Positions 1 through 6,062 of a DNA stretch of 27,554 nucleotides are shown here, one piece after another. The notes beneath the pieces are model-generated. The model searched no databases. It saw nothing but the letters and a program-made list of their open reading frames with translations, and had not been told where the DNA came from. How positions within the stretch are numbered: the stretch's first letter is position 1; the number at the start of each line of letters is the position of its first letter. A program made the position numbers and the translations under genes. The DNA comes from DASRHY01 sp046765875 (GTDB taxonomy: Bacteria; Actinomycetota; Actinomycetes; Propionibacteriales; Kribbellaceae): positions 1 through 27,554 of the forward strand of contig JBKPSJ010000289.1 of assembly GCA_046765875.1 (NCBI GenBank). Direction: 5' to 3'.

Positions 1-583
1 ACGGACCGGGCTGGTCCTGGCTGCGCGAGGACCCGGCGGCGTCCGTTGCCGACGGCAAGGTTCGCTGGCCGGTCGGCAGCACCGACCTGGTCGGCCGGAA
101 CAACAACTCGCCGCTGCTGCTGCACGACGCACCGGCCGGCGACAGCTGGATGGTCGAGACCAAGCTGCACCTCGAACTGGGTCAGGACGACGTGCGGAAC
201 TACCAGCAGGCCGGGTTGATCGTCTACAACGGCGATGACGACTTCGCCCGGCTCGGCCACGTGTCGATCTGGGGTACCCGGCAGACCGAGTGGGGCCGCG
301 AGCTGGTGGCAGTCCCTCCGACGGCGCGACCGGTTACGGCGGTGCGGCGATCGGTACGCCGGGCGACGACACCTGGATGCGGATCGCGTACCACCGCAAC
401 GCGGCCGGCGAGCACGTCTACCGCGCCGGCACCAGCAATGACGGGACGAAGTGGACCTGGGGCGCGTCCTGGGTCTTCCCGGCGGGCGCGTCGCCGCGGA
501 TCGGGATCTACGCCCAGGGCGACCAGACCCCGGCCGCACCGGACGCGGTCGCGTACTTCGACTATGTGAAGTTCACGCGTTGA
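1..583 (+). pseudogene. 3' part of a frameshifted GH43-type C-terminal (concanavalin-like) domain gene
   Basis: The gene enters from the left edge. From base 3 one frame reads a beta-sandwich segment typical of the C-terminal domain of GH43 xylosidases and arabinanases (WSWLRE, then QQAGLIVYNGDDDFARLGH, then RQTEWGREL). The matching continuation (YGGAAIGTPGDDTWMRIAYH, ending AYFDYVKFTR) lies in another frame, readable from about base 302 to the TGA at 581-583. The switch falls near 303-311. Without it the first frame runs on as arginine-rich nonsense to 569. A loss of one base, or of one 4-bp gctg copy, would explain it. The domain usually caps the active site and shapes substrate choice in secreted plant-polysaccharide hydrolases. 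The catalytic part lies outside the window. It could be a true pseudogene or a sequencing error. The domain assignment is fairly sure; the status is not. Confidence 0.65.
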
Positions 584-1596
584 TACGCCTCAGGCGGGCG
601 GTCGTCGCTGTTGCCGCGGCCGCCTGCCTGGCTGCCTGTAGCGATCAGAAGAACGATCAGAAGAGCGATCAGAGGGAGGAGCCTAAGGCTGTGGCCGGCT
701 ACACCAACCCCGTGTACGACCAGAACTTCGCCGACCCGTTCGTGCTCGCGACCCGCGACGGCTACCTCGCCTTCGCGACCAACGGGCCGGTCGGAAACAT
801 CCAGACCCTGCGGTCGAGCGACCTGGTCGAGTGGGAGCAGGTCGGTGACGCCCTACCCCAGCTGCCGTCCTGGTCCACGGCCGGCAAGGTGTGGGCACCC
901 GAGGTCGCCAGGCACACCGACGACCGGTACCTGCTCTACTACACCACGGCGCACGACGCCTCGGGCCGGCAGTGCGTCAGCGTCGCCGTCGCGTCCAAAC
1001 CCGAGGGACCGTACGCCGACGACAGCACCGAGCCGCTGGTCTGCCAGCCCGACGAGGGCGGGTCGATCGACGCGAGCCCGTTCATCGACACCGACGGCAC
1101 CCGGTACCTGTACTGGAAGAACGACGGCAACGCGATCGGCATCGACACCTGGATTTATGCCCAGAGGCTGACTCCGGACGGGCTGAAGCTCACCGGCGAG
1201 CGGCACAAGCTCTTCAAGCAGGACCTGCCGTGGGAGGGCACTCTCGTCGAGGCCCCGTTCATGCTGCTCCGCGACGGGAAGTACCACATGTTCTATTCGG
1301 CGAACGCCTTCGACAAGGCGGACTACGCCGTCGGGCATGCGGCCTGCGAGTCGGCGATCGGGCCGTGCGACAAGAGCGGCGACCCGGTCCTGTCGACCAC
1401 TGCCGACGCCGCCGGTCCGGGACACAACATGGTTCTGGAGAATGACGGCCGCTACTGGTTCGTGTACCACGCGTGGGACCCGGCCGCTGTCGGTGTCGAC
1501 CCGCCCGGCCGCACGATGTGGATGTCCGAGCTCACCTGGGATGGCGACAAACCCATCGTGCAGCCGCCGGCGAAGCAGATGCCTGGTCGCCCGTGA
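580..1596 (+). CDS. Glycoside hydrolase family 43 lipoprotein
   Basis: A 338-aa five-bladed beta-propeller glycosidase, probably an alpha-L-arabinofuranosidase or beta-xylosidase anchored outside the membrane. I start it at TTG 580, which overlaps the TGA 581-583 of the upstream gene. This gives a short lipoprotein signal (MIRLRRAVVAVAAAACLAAC) with lipobox LAAC and lipidated Cys20; starts further upstream would put junk before the signal. The GH43 acidic triad is visible: Asp52 in NFADPFV (general base), Asp164 in GSIDASPF (pKa modulator) and Glu224 in GTLVEAPF (general acid). The linker after Cys20 comes from a 12-nt tandem repeat at 643-675 (QKNDQKSDQ). The overlap suggests coupling to the upstream sugar hydrolase, so both probably served hemicellulose use. 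The substrate cannot be told from sequence alone. Confidence 0.88.
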   Translation: MIRLRRAVVAVAAAACLAACSDQKNDQKSDQREEPKAVAGYTNPVYDQNFADPFVLATRDGYLAFATNGPVGNIQTLRSSDLVEWEQVGDALPQLPSWSTAGKVWAPEVARHTDDRYLLYYTTAHDASGRQCVSVAVASKPEGPYADDSTEPLVCQPDEGGSIDASPFIDTDGTRYLYWKNDGNAIGIDTWIYAQRLTPDGLKLTGERHKLFKQDLPWEGTLVEAPFMLLRDGKYHMFYSANAFDKADYAVGHAACESAIGPCDKSGDPVLSTTADAAGPGHNMVLENDGRYWFVYHAWDPAAVGVDPPGRTMWMSELTWDGDKPIVQPPAKQMPGRP

Positions 1597-1602
1597 ACTC
1601 GC

Positions 1603-1627
1603 GGACGAGATCGCCATCACCTCGTCC
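1603..1627. terminator. Weak hairpin between convergent genes
   Basis: A 7-bp perfect stem (GGACGAG 1603-1609 with CTCGTCC 1621-1627) and an 11-nt loop sits between the GH43 stop (1596) and the end of the convergent MocR gene (1632). There is no T-tract. It could act as a bidirectional terminator, but the stem is short. Confidence 0.35.
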
Positions 1628-1631
1628 CAGG

Positions 1632-3020
1632 TCATGCGCCCATCGTCCCAGCGGTGTCTTGAAGGATCGGGATCAGCAGGTCGAGGGCGGCGCCGAGCTC
1701 ATCGTCGGTGGGAGAGCCGTACCCGATCACCAGTCCGTCCGGTCCCGGAGTGCTTCGCCGGAACGACGATAGCGTCGCCACGTCCACACCGGCCGCCCGC
1801 GCCCGTTCGGCCACGGTCTCGTCGTCGACACCGCCCGGGAGCCGCAGCGTCACGTGGAGTCCGGCGTCCCGGCCCGCGATCCGCCCGTACGGCGCGAGCC
1901 GCTCGCAGACCAGTGCGCAGCGCTCGGCGTACCGGCGACGGCCGCGCTTGACCGCCCGGTCCAGGTACCCGTCGCGGAGCATCGCCAGCATCGCCGCCTG
2001 CAACGGCCAGGCCGGCCAGTCGCCCGCCGTCGTCCGGTACGCCGCGACCGCCTCGGCGACCGGCTCGGACGCCACCAGCCAGCCCAGCCGCAGCGCCGGT
2101 GTCAGCGTCTTCGACATCGTGCCGAGGTGCACCACCCGGTCCAGGTCGAGTTGGGCCAATGCCGGTAGCGGCGCCACGTCGAACCGGAACTCGCTGTCGT
2201 AGTCGTCCTCGAGCACCAGCGCGCCGGTACGCCGGGCCCAGCCGACCAGGGCGTTGCGCCGGGCCACCGGCAGCCGTCCGCCCAGCGGGTACTGGTGCGA
2301 GGGTGTGACGTACACCGCGGACAGGTCGTCCGGCAGTTCATTCACCCGCAGACCGTCCGCGTCGACCGGGCAGTCGACGATCTCCAGTCGGTGATCGCGC
2401 GCGGCGTACACCGCGTTGCGATAGCCCGGGTCCTCGATCCCGATCCGGTCACCCGGCCGCCGGGTCACCGTGTGCAGCAGCCGCATGCCGTGCGCCGTCC
2501 CGCTGGTCACGACGATCTGGTCCGGCTCGCAGGCGACGCCGCGGACCCGGCCAAGATGCTCGGCCAGCGCGACCCGCAGGTGCGGGATACCGGCGGCGTC
2601 CTCGTACCCGCGGCCCGGCGGTTGCGTGCCCACCTCGCGCCAGATCCGCCGCCAGCCCGGATCCGCCCGGCGGTCGACGTACGGGATCCCGGGCCGCAAC
2701 GAGAGCGGCTTGCGCCCGGCCGGCGGACGGTGGTTCGCCCTGCGGGCCGGCGGCCGGGCAAGTGGGGTCAGCTCGGCCACGTAGGTGCCGGCGCCGACCC
2801 GGCCGGCGATCCAGCCCTCGGCGTGCAACTGGTCGTACGCGCCCTGCGTGACCGAGCGCGACACCCCGAGCTGCCGGGCCAGTTCGCGGCTAGACGGGAG
2901 CCGGTGCCCCGACCGCAGCCGCCCGTCGCGTACCGCCTCGCGGAGTTGGCCGGCGATCTGCAGGTGGAGCGGGCCGGGTGCGTCGCGGCGTACCGTCACC
3001 GGCACCTCGCTTGCCGACAT
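1632..3020 (-). CDS. MocR/PdxR-type regulator (GntR HTH fused to aminotransferase fold)
   Basis: A 462-aa protein with an N-terminal GntR winged helix (about residues 15-85: PLHLQIAGQLREAVRDG, then LPSSRELARQLGVSRSV) and a fold-type I aminotransferase domain (about 105-455). The PLP lysine is Lys304 in GTMSKTLTPALRLGW, and EDDYDSEFR (271-279) carries the pyridine-binding Asp. MocR proteins are PLP-dependent DNA-binding regulators rather than metabolic transaminases, and many control vitamin B6 genes. It starts at ATG 3020 behind AGGAG (3026-3030). It diverges from a PNPOx-fold gene, the usual arrangement for regulator and target. Whether it is a PdxR that controls PLP synthesis is not shown here, since no pdxS/pdxT lies nearby. 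Confidence 0.9.
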   Translation of the reverse strand: MSASEVPVTVRRDAPGPLHLQIAGQLREAVRDGRLRSGHRLPSSRELARQLGVSRSVTQGAYDQLHAEGWIAGRVGAGTYVAELTPLARPPARRANHRPPAGRKPLSLRPGIPYVDRRADPGWRRIWREVGTQPPGRGYEDAAGIPHLRVALAEHLGRVRGVACEPDQIVVTSGTAHGMRLLHTVTRRPGDRIGIEDPGYRNAVYAARDHRLEIVDCPVDADGLRVNELPDDLSAVYVTPSHQYPLGGRLPVARRNALVGWARRTGALVLEDDYDSEFRFDVAPLPALAQLDLDRVVHLGTMSKTLTPALRLGWLVASEPVAEAVAAYRTTAGDWPAWPLQAAMLAMLRDGYLDRAVKRGRRRYAERCALVCERLAPYGRIAGRDAGLHVTLRLPGGVDDETVAERARAAGVDVATLSSFRRSTPGPDGLVIGYGSPTDDELGAALDLLIPILQDTAGTMGA

Positions 3021-3039
3021 CCCAGCTCCTCTTGCGAAA

Positions 3040-3083
3040 TGGCCTGTTCGAAACGGCGCTGATTGGACCGTGTCTGCAGGCCA
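3040..3083. promoter_or_regulatory. Inverted repeat in the MocR/PNPOx divergent gap
   Basis: TGGCCTG (3040-3046) and CAGGCCA (3077-3083) form a perfect 7-bp inverted repeat with a 30-nt centre. The right arm lies between the proposed -35 and -10 of the PNPOx gene. It is a plausible regulator site by position. MocR proteins often use direct repeats, so the assignment is tentative. Confidence 0.35.
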
Positions 3084-3090
3084 CTAGCTT
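3063..3090 (+). promoter_or_regulatory. Likely promoter of the PNPOx-fold gene
   Basis: TTGGAC (3063-3068) and TAGCTT (3085-3090) are separated by 16 nt, a fair sigma70/HrdB-type pair. The predicted transcription start is near 3097, only about 8 nt before ATG 3105, so the leader would be very short. Confidence 0.5.
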
Positions 3091-3104
3091 GTCAGGATCG
3101 TGGC

Positions 3105-3821
3105 ATGAGCACTCCGCTGCAGTCCACGTCCCGGACGACCTTGCGCCGTTCCAAGGAGCGCGGCGCCGCCGACCGCGAGGCGTTGCACGACGTGTTGCGC
3201 GACGGCCTGTTCTGCCACGCCGGCGTGGTCGTGGACGGAGTGCCGCTGGTACTGCCGACGGCCTACGGGTACGACCTGACCGAGCCCGACGGCACCCTCT
3301 ATCTGCACGGCTCGATCGCGGGCCGGCTGCTGACCGCGGCGCTGCAGCAGACGATCTGCGTGACGATCACGCATGCGGACGGGCTGGTGCTGGCCCGGTC
3401 GGCGTTCCACCACTCGGTGAACTACCGGTCGGCGGTGATCTTCGGCCGACCCAGGCTGGTGACGGACAGGGACGAGAAGATCGCCGGGCTGAACCTGATC
3501 CTGGACCAGATGGTGCCCGGCCAGTCCGCGGTGACCCGGCCGCCGAACCGCAAGGAGCTGGCCAAGACCGCGCTGCTGGCGCTGTCGATGAGCGAGGCGT
3601 CGGTCAAGGTTCGCACCGGCGAGGCGAACGACGAGCCGGAGGACCTGGACCTGCCGGTGTGGACCGGCGTGATCCCGCTGCGGGTCGTGGCCTCCGAGCC
3701 GGTCACCAACTCCGACTGCACGCTCGACGTCCCGCCGCACATCGCTGATCGCGCCGCGAATCTGTCGAGCCTGTACACATCTGGGGATGTCGATGTGGAT
3801 AACTACATCGGTGTCGTTTAG
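3105..3821 (+). CDS. Pyridoxamine 5'-phosphate oxidase-fold (flavin-binding) protein
   Basis: A 238-aa protein of the PNPOx-like split-barrel family (NimA/flavin-nucleotide-binding type). Near the N-terminus is LRRSKERGAADREALHDVL, then GLFCHAGVVVDGVPLVLPTAYG and the LYLHGSIAGRLL barrel strand, which in this family forms the flavin pocket. I choose ATG 3105 over an in-frame start at 3063 because the homologous region begins soon after it and a promoter lies between the two. It may bind FMN, F420 or a related cofactor. Vitamin B6 oxidase activity itself is doubtful, as true PdxH has other signatures. Its divergent MocR neighbour is the probable regulator. The last codons overlap a perfect DnaA box. 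Confidence 0.85.
   Translation: MSTPLQSTSRTTLRRSKERGAADREALHDVLRDGLFCHAGVVVDGVPLVLPTAYGYDLTEPDGTLYLHGSIAGRLLTAALQQTICVTITHADGLVLARSAFHHSVNYRSAVIFGRPRLVTDRDEKIAGLNLILDQMVPGQSAVTRPPNRKELAKTALLALSMSEASVKVRTGEANDEPEDLDLPVWTGVIPLRVVASEPVTNSDCTLDVPPHIADRAANLSSLYTSGDVDVDNYIGVV
3794..3802 (-). promoter_or_regulatory. DnaA box (perfect TTATCCACA)
   Basis: The minus strand reads TTATCCACA, the canonical high-affinity DnaA 9-mer, inside the last codons of the PNPOx-fold gene. It lies 56 nt from the next box. Confidence 0.7.
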
Positions 3822-3858
3822 GGCTTCAGTTACTGAGAGCGACCTGATACGCCCAGAG

Positions 3859-3878
3859 TTGTCCACAAATGGGGATAA
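3859..3878. promoter_or_regulatory. Inverted pair of DnaA boxes
   Basis: TTGTCCACA (plus strand, 3859-3867) is the form preferred in high-GC actinobacteria. Two bases later TTATCCCCA lies on the minus strand (3870-3878), one mismatch from the consensus. The pair faces inward in the gap between the convergent PNPOx gene and crgA, so it is not in a promoter position for either gene. Confidence 0.65.
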
Positions 3879-3930
3879 CCTGTGGGGGACGATTACAGAA
3901 AGTGATTCGCCGGCGCCTGGACGGGGTCGC

Positions 3931-4479
3931 TTAGACCCACTGGGTGGAGATGACGAAACCCAGCGCGATCAGACCCATCCCGATCAGCAGGTTCCAGTTG
4001 CCCAGGTCCTTCATGTACGGGATGTCGTTGCCGGCGACGTAGAACACGACCAGCCAGGCCAGCCCGATCAGCCAGCAGCCGAGCATCAGAGGTGCGATCC
4101 AGCGACGCTGCTTGGGTGCCCTGCGCGGCGCGGGGCCGGTCTTCCTGGCCTTCTCCGCCTTCTTCACCTTCGGCGGCTTGACCGTCCTGCCGGGCTTCTT
4201 ACCAGGCTTCTTGTCCTCGGCGACCTTGGTCGCCTTGTCCTTCTTGTCCTTCGTTCCGGCGGCGACGGCGGCCGGGACGTCCTGGACCTCGTCGTCGGCC
4301 GAATCGGCATCGGCGTCGTCGTCCTTGAGTTCGTCCGGTACGTCGACCAACTCGCCCTCGACCTCGGCCGGGGCGTCGGTGACGTCCTTCTCGACGACCT
4401 CGTCGGTGGCGTCGGCGGTGCTCTCGACCGGCTCGACCGCCTCGTCGGTGGTGTCGTTGGTGTTCTTGGACTCAGGCAC
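3931..4479 (-). CDS. crgA: Cell division protein CrgA with long charged N-terminal extension
   Basis: A 182-aa protein whose last 60 residues are a clear CrgA: RRWIAPLMLGCWLIGLAWLV (first membrane helix, about 126-149), a short loop with PYMKDLGNWN, and a second helix ending GFVISTQWV. CrgA is a small membrane protein that binds FtsZ-linked divisome parts and helps place septal PBPs in actinobacteria. Family members are usually about 85-95 aa. Here an acidic stretch (about 1-75, rich in Asp, Glu, Val and Thr) and a Lys-rich stretch (about 76-125) precede the core. GTG 4479 has AAGGAG (4488-4493) 8 nt upstream, so the extension is probably translated. It diverges from the DUF881 gene. Confidence 0.9.
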   Translation of the reverse strand: MPESKNTNDTTDEAVEPVESTADATDEVVEKDVTDAPAEVEGELVDVPDELKDDDADADSADDEVQDVPAAVAAGTKDKKDKATKVAEDKKPGKKPGRTVKPPKVKKAEKARKTGPAPRRAPKQRRWIAPLMLGCWLIGLAWLVVFYVAGNDIPYMKDLGNWNLLIGMGLIALGFVISTQWV

Positions 4480-4617
4480 GAACTCGACTCCTTGCAGCGG
4501 GACGCGGCCGGCGGCCGCCTGTTGATGCCTGGGCTAGCGTAGTGCCAGACGGACCCTACCTGGGGTCATACCTGGACCCTACCCGGAACCCCGACCTGGA
4601 CCCGATCTGGACTGCTG
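4480..4617. other. Divergent gap between crgA and the DUF881 gene
   Basis: It holds the crgA ribosome site (4488-4493) and a run of ACCTGGACCC-like direct repeats at about 4550-4610. The repeat words (acctggaccc at 4569-4578 and again near 4594) lie directly before the DUF881 start. I see no convincing -35/-10 pair. A related word, TGGACCCGAT, occurs in the leader of fhaA on the minus strand. Confidence 0.4.
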
Positions 4618-5394
4618 TTGAGATTGAACCGGAAGTCGCTGTGGCGCGCGGGCGCACCGGTGGCGCTGCTGTGTGCCGGACTGCTGTTCGCTACCAGCGC
4701 GACCAACGCCCGCGGCACCGACCTGCGGCCGAGCCGGAACACCACGCTGGCCGGGCTGGTCGAGGAGCAGGCCCGGCGCAGCAACATGCTGGCCAAGCAG
4801 GCGTCCACGCTCCGGCTGGACATCGAGCGGCTGCAGTCCCAGCAGGGCGGCATCGACTCGGGGACGACCAAGCGGCTCGCCGACCTGTCCAGGGACGTCG
4901 GCACCACGCCGCTGACCGGGCCCGGGATCACGGTGACGCTGCAGGACGCGCCGAAGAAGGTCCTGGATGAGAACCCGGACATCGACGCCGACTGGCTGGT
5001 GATCCACCAGCAGGACATCCAGGCCGTGGTGAACGCGTTGTGGGCCGGCGGCGCCGACGCGATCTCGATCCAGGGCCACCGGATCATCACCACCACCGGG
5101 ATCAAGTGTGTCGGCAACTCGGTCGTCCTGCACGGAGTGCCATACCTTCCGCCGTACCGGATCACCGCGATCGGGAACACCGCGGATCTGCAGCGAGCGC
5201 TGGACGCCTCGAAGTACATAAGCAACCTGAAGGACTACGTGCTGCGCTTCCAGCTCGGCTACCAGGTCAAGCCCGAGCAGTCGGTCGCGATGCCGGCGTA
5301 CGAGGGCACGCTCGAACTCGAGCACGCGTCGGTGCTGGGCGAGGACCACACGCCGACGCCGTCCAAGTCGGCCTCGGAGACGCCGCCGCGCTGA
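4618..5394 (+). CDS. DUF881 family membrane-anchored protein
   Basis: A 258-aa protein with one N-terminal signal-anchor (about residues 9-28, APVALLCAGLLFATSA), a short coiled-coil-like part (about 44-75, LVEEQARRSNMLAKQASTL) and the DUF881 core (about 90-225: LTGPGITVTLQDAP, then HQQDIQAVVNALWAGGADAI and the GNSVVLHGVPYLPPYRITAIG block). Such proteins sit next to crgA in many actinobacteria and are thought to be extracytoplasmic division or envelope factors; the molecular role is unknown. The start at TTG 4618 is the first in frame that keeps the anchor at the N-terminus. No ribosome site is visible. The tail (HTPTPSKSASETPPR) is low-complexity. Eight bases or a few more separate it from pabA. 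Confidence 0.85.
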   Translation: MRLNRKSLWRAGAPVALLCAGLLFATSATNARGTDLRPSRNTTLAGLVEEQARRSNMLAKQASTLRLDIERLQSQQGGIDSGTTKRLADLSRDVGTTPLTGPGITVTLQDAPKKVLDENPDIDADWLVIHQQDIQAVVNALWAGGADAISIQGHRIITTTGIKCVGNSVVLHGVPYLPPYRITAIGNTADLQRALDASKYISNLKDYVLRFQLGYQVKPEQSVAMPAYEGTLELEHASVLGEDHTPTPSKSASETPPR

Positions 5395-5411
5395 GTGCCA
5401 GAATGTCCGGC

Positions 5412-6029
5412 ATGACCCGGATCCTCGTCGTCGACAACTACGACTCGTTCGTCTACAACCTGGTGCAGTATCTGCAGCAGCTCGGTGCCGAGACGACCGT
5501 GGTCCGCAATGACGAGATCGAGCCGGCCGACGCCGCCGCGTACGACGGCGTGCTGCTCTCGCCCGGCCCCGGTACGCCGGAGGAGGCCGGCATCTGCGTC
5601 GATCTGGTCCGCACCCGGGCCGGCAAGACCCCGATCTTCGGTGTCTGTCTCGGGCTGCAGGCGATCGGGGTCGCATTCGGAGGGGTGGTCGGACGGGCGG
5701 ACGAACTCTTGCACGGCAAGACCAGCCTGGTCTACCACCAGGGCGACGGTGTGCTGGCGGGACTGCCGAACCCGTTCACCGCGACCCGGTACCACTCGCT
5801 CGCGGTCCAGCAGGACACCGCGCCCGAGGTGCTCGAGGTGACCGGCCGCACCGACGCCGGGATCATCATGGCGATGCGGCACCGGACGCTGCCGGTCGAG
5901 GGCGTGCAGTTCCATCCCGAGTCGGTGCTGACCGAGGGTGGCCACCGGATGCTGGCGAACTGGCTGGCTGTCTGCGGCGACCCCGGAGCCGTGGCCCGTT
6001 CCGCCGGTCTTGCCCCGGTCGTGAGCTGA
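5412..6029 (+). CDS. pabA: Aminodeoxychorismate/anthranilate synthase component II (glutamine amidotransferase)
   Basis: A 205-aa class I glutamine amidotransferase. It releases ammonia from glutamine for the chorismate-using partner (PabB or TrpE), feeding folate or tryptophan synthesis. The nucleophile is Cys79 in FGVCLGLQAIG, and His168/Glu170 lie in QFHPES. The oxyanion loop SPGPGTPEEAG (50-60) and the HGKTS signature of PabA/TrpG (101-105) are present. I start at ATG 5412 (MTRILVVDNYDSF), the usual family start; ATG 5403 would add three residues. No partner subunit is nearby, so PabA versus TrpG, or shared use, rests on the conserved position next to pknB. Its last codons form half of a strong hairpin. 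Confidence 0.9.
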   Translation: MTRILVVDNYDSFVYNLVQYLQQLGAETTVVRNDEIEPADAAAYDGVLLSPGPGTPEEAGICVDLVRTRAGKTPIFGVCLGLQAIGVAFGGVVGRADELLHGKTSLVYHQGDGVLAGLPNPFTATRYHSLAVQQDTAPEVLEVTGRTDAGIIMAMRHRTLPVEGVQFHPESVLTEGGHRMLANWLAVCGDPGAVARSAGLAPVVS

Positions 6030-6046
6030 CCGGGGCAAGACCGGCG
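6002..6046. terminator. Strong bidirectional hairpin between pabA and pknB
   Basis: A perfect 19-bp stem (6002-6020 with 6028-6046) and a 7-nt loop (GTGAGCT). It straddles the pabA stop, so the left arm and loop are coding. No T-tract follows, as is common for high-GC actinobacteria. The convergent ends of pabA and pknB make it a likely terminator for both. A second small hairpin (ACCGC/GCGGT) lies at about 6048-6062. Confidence 0.8.
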
Positions 6047-6062
6047 TAACCGCGGCCTGCGG

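Noticed and set aside
853..1635. Long antisense frames over GH43, pabA, pbpA, pstP and others
   Set aside because: Typical high-GC shadows with biased Arg/Ala/Gly content; no domain, ribosome site or conserved motif.
3794..3878. DnaA boxes as crgA promoter elements
   Set aside because: crgA is on the minus strand and starts at 4479, so the boxes lie after its stop codon.
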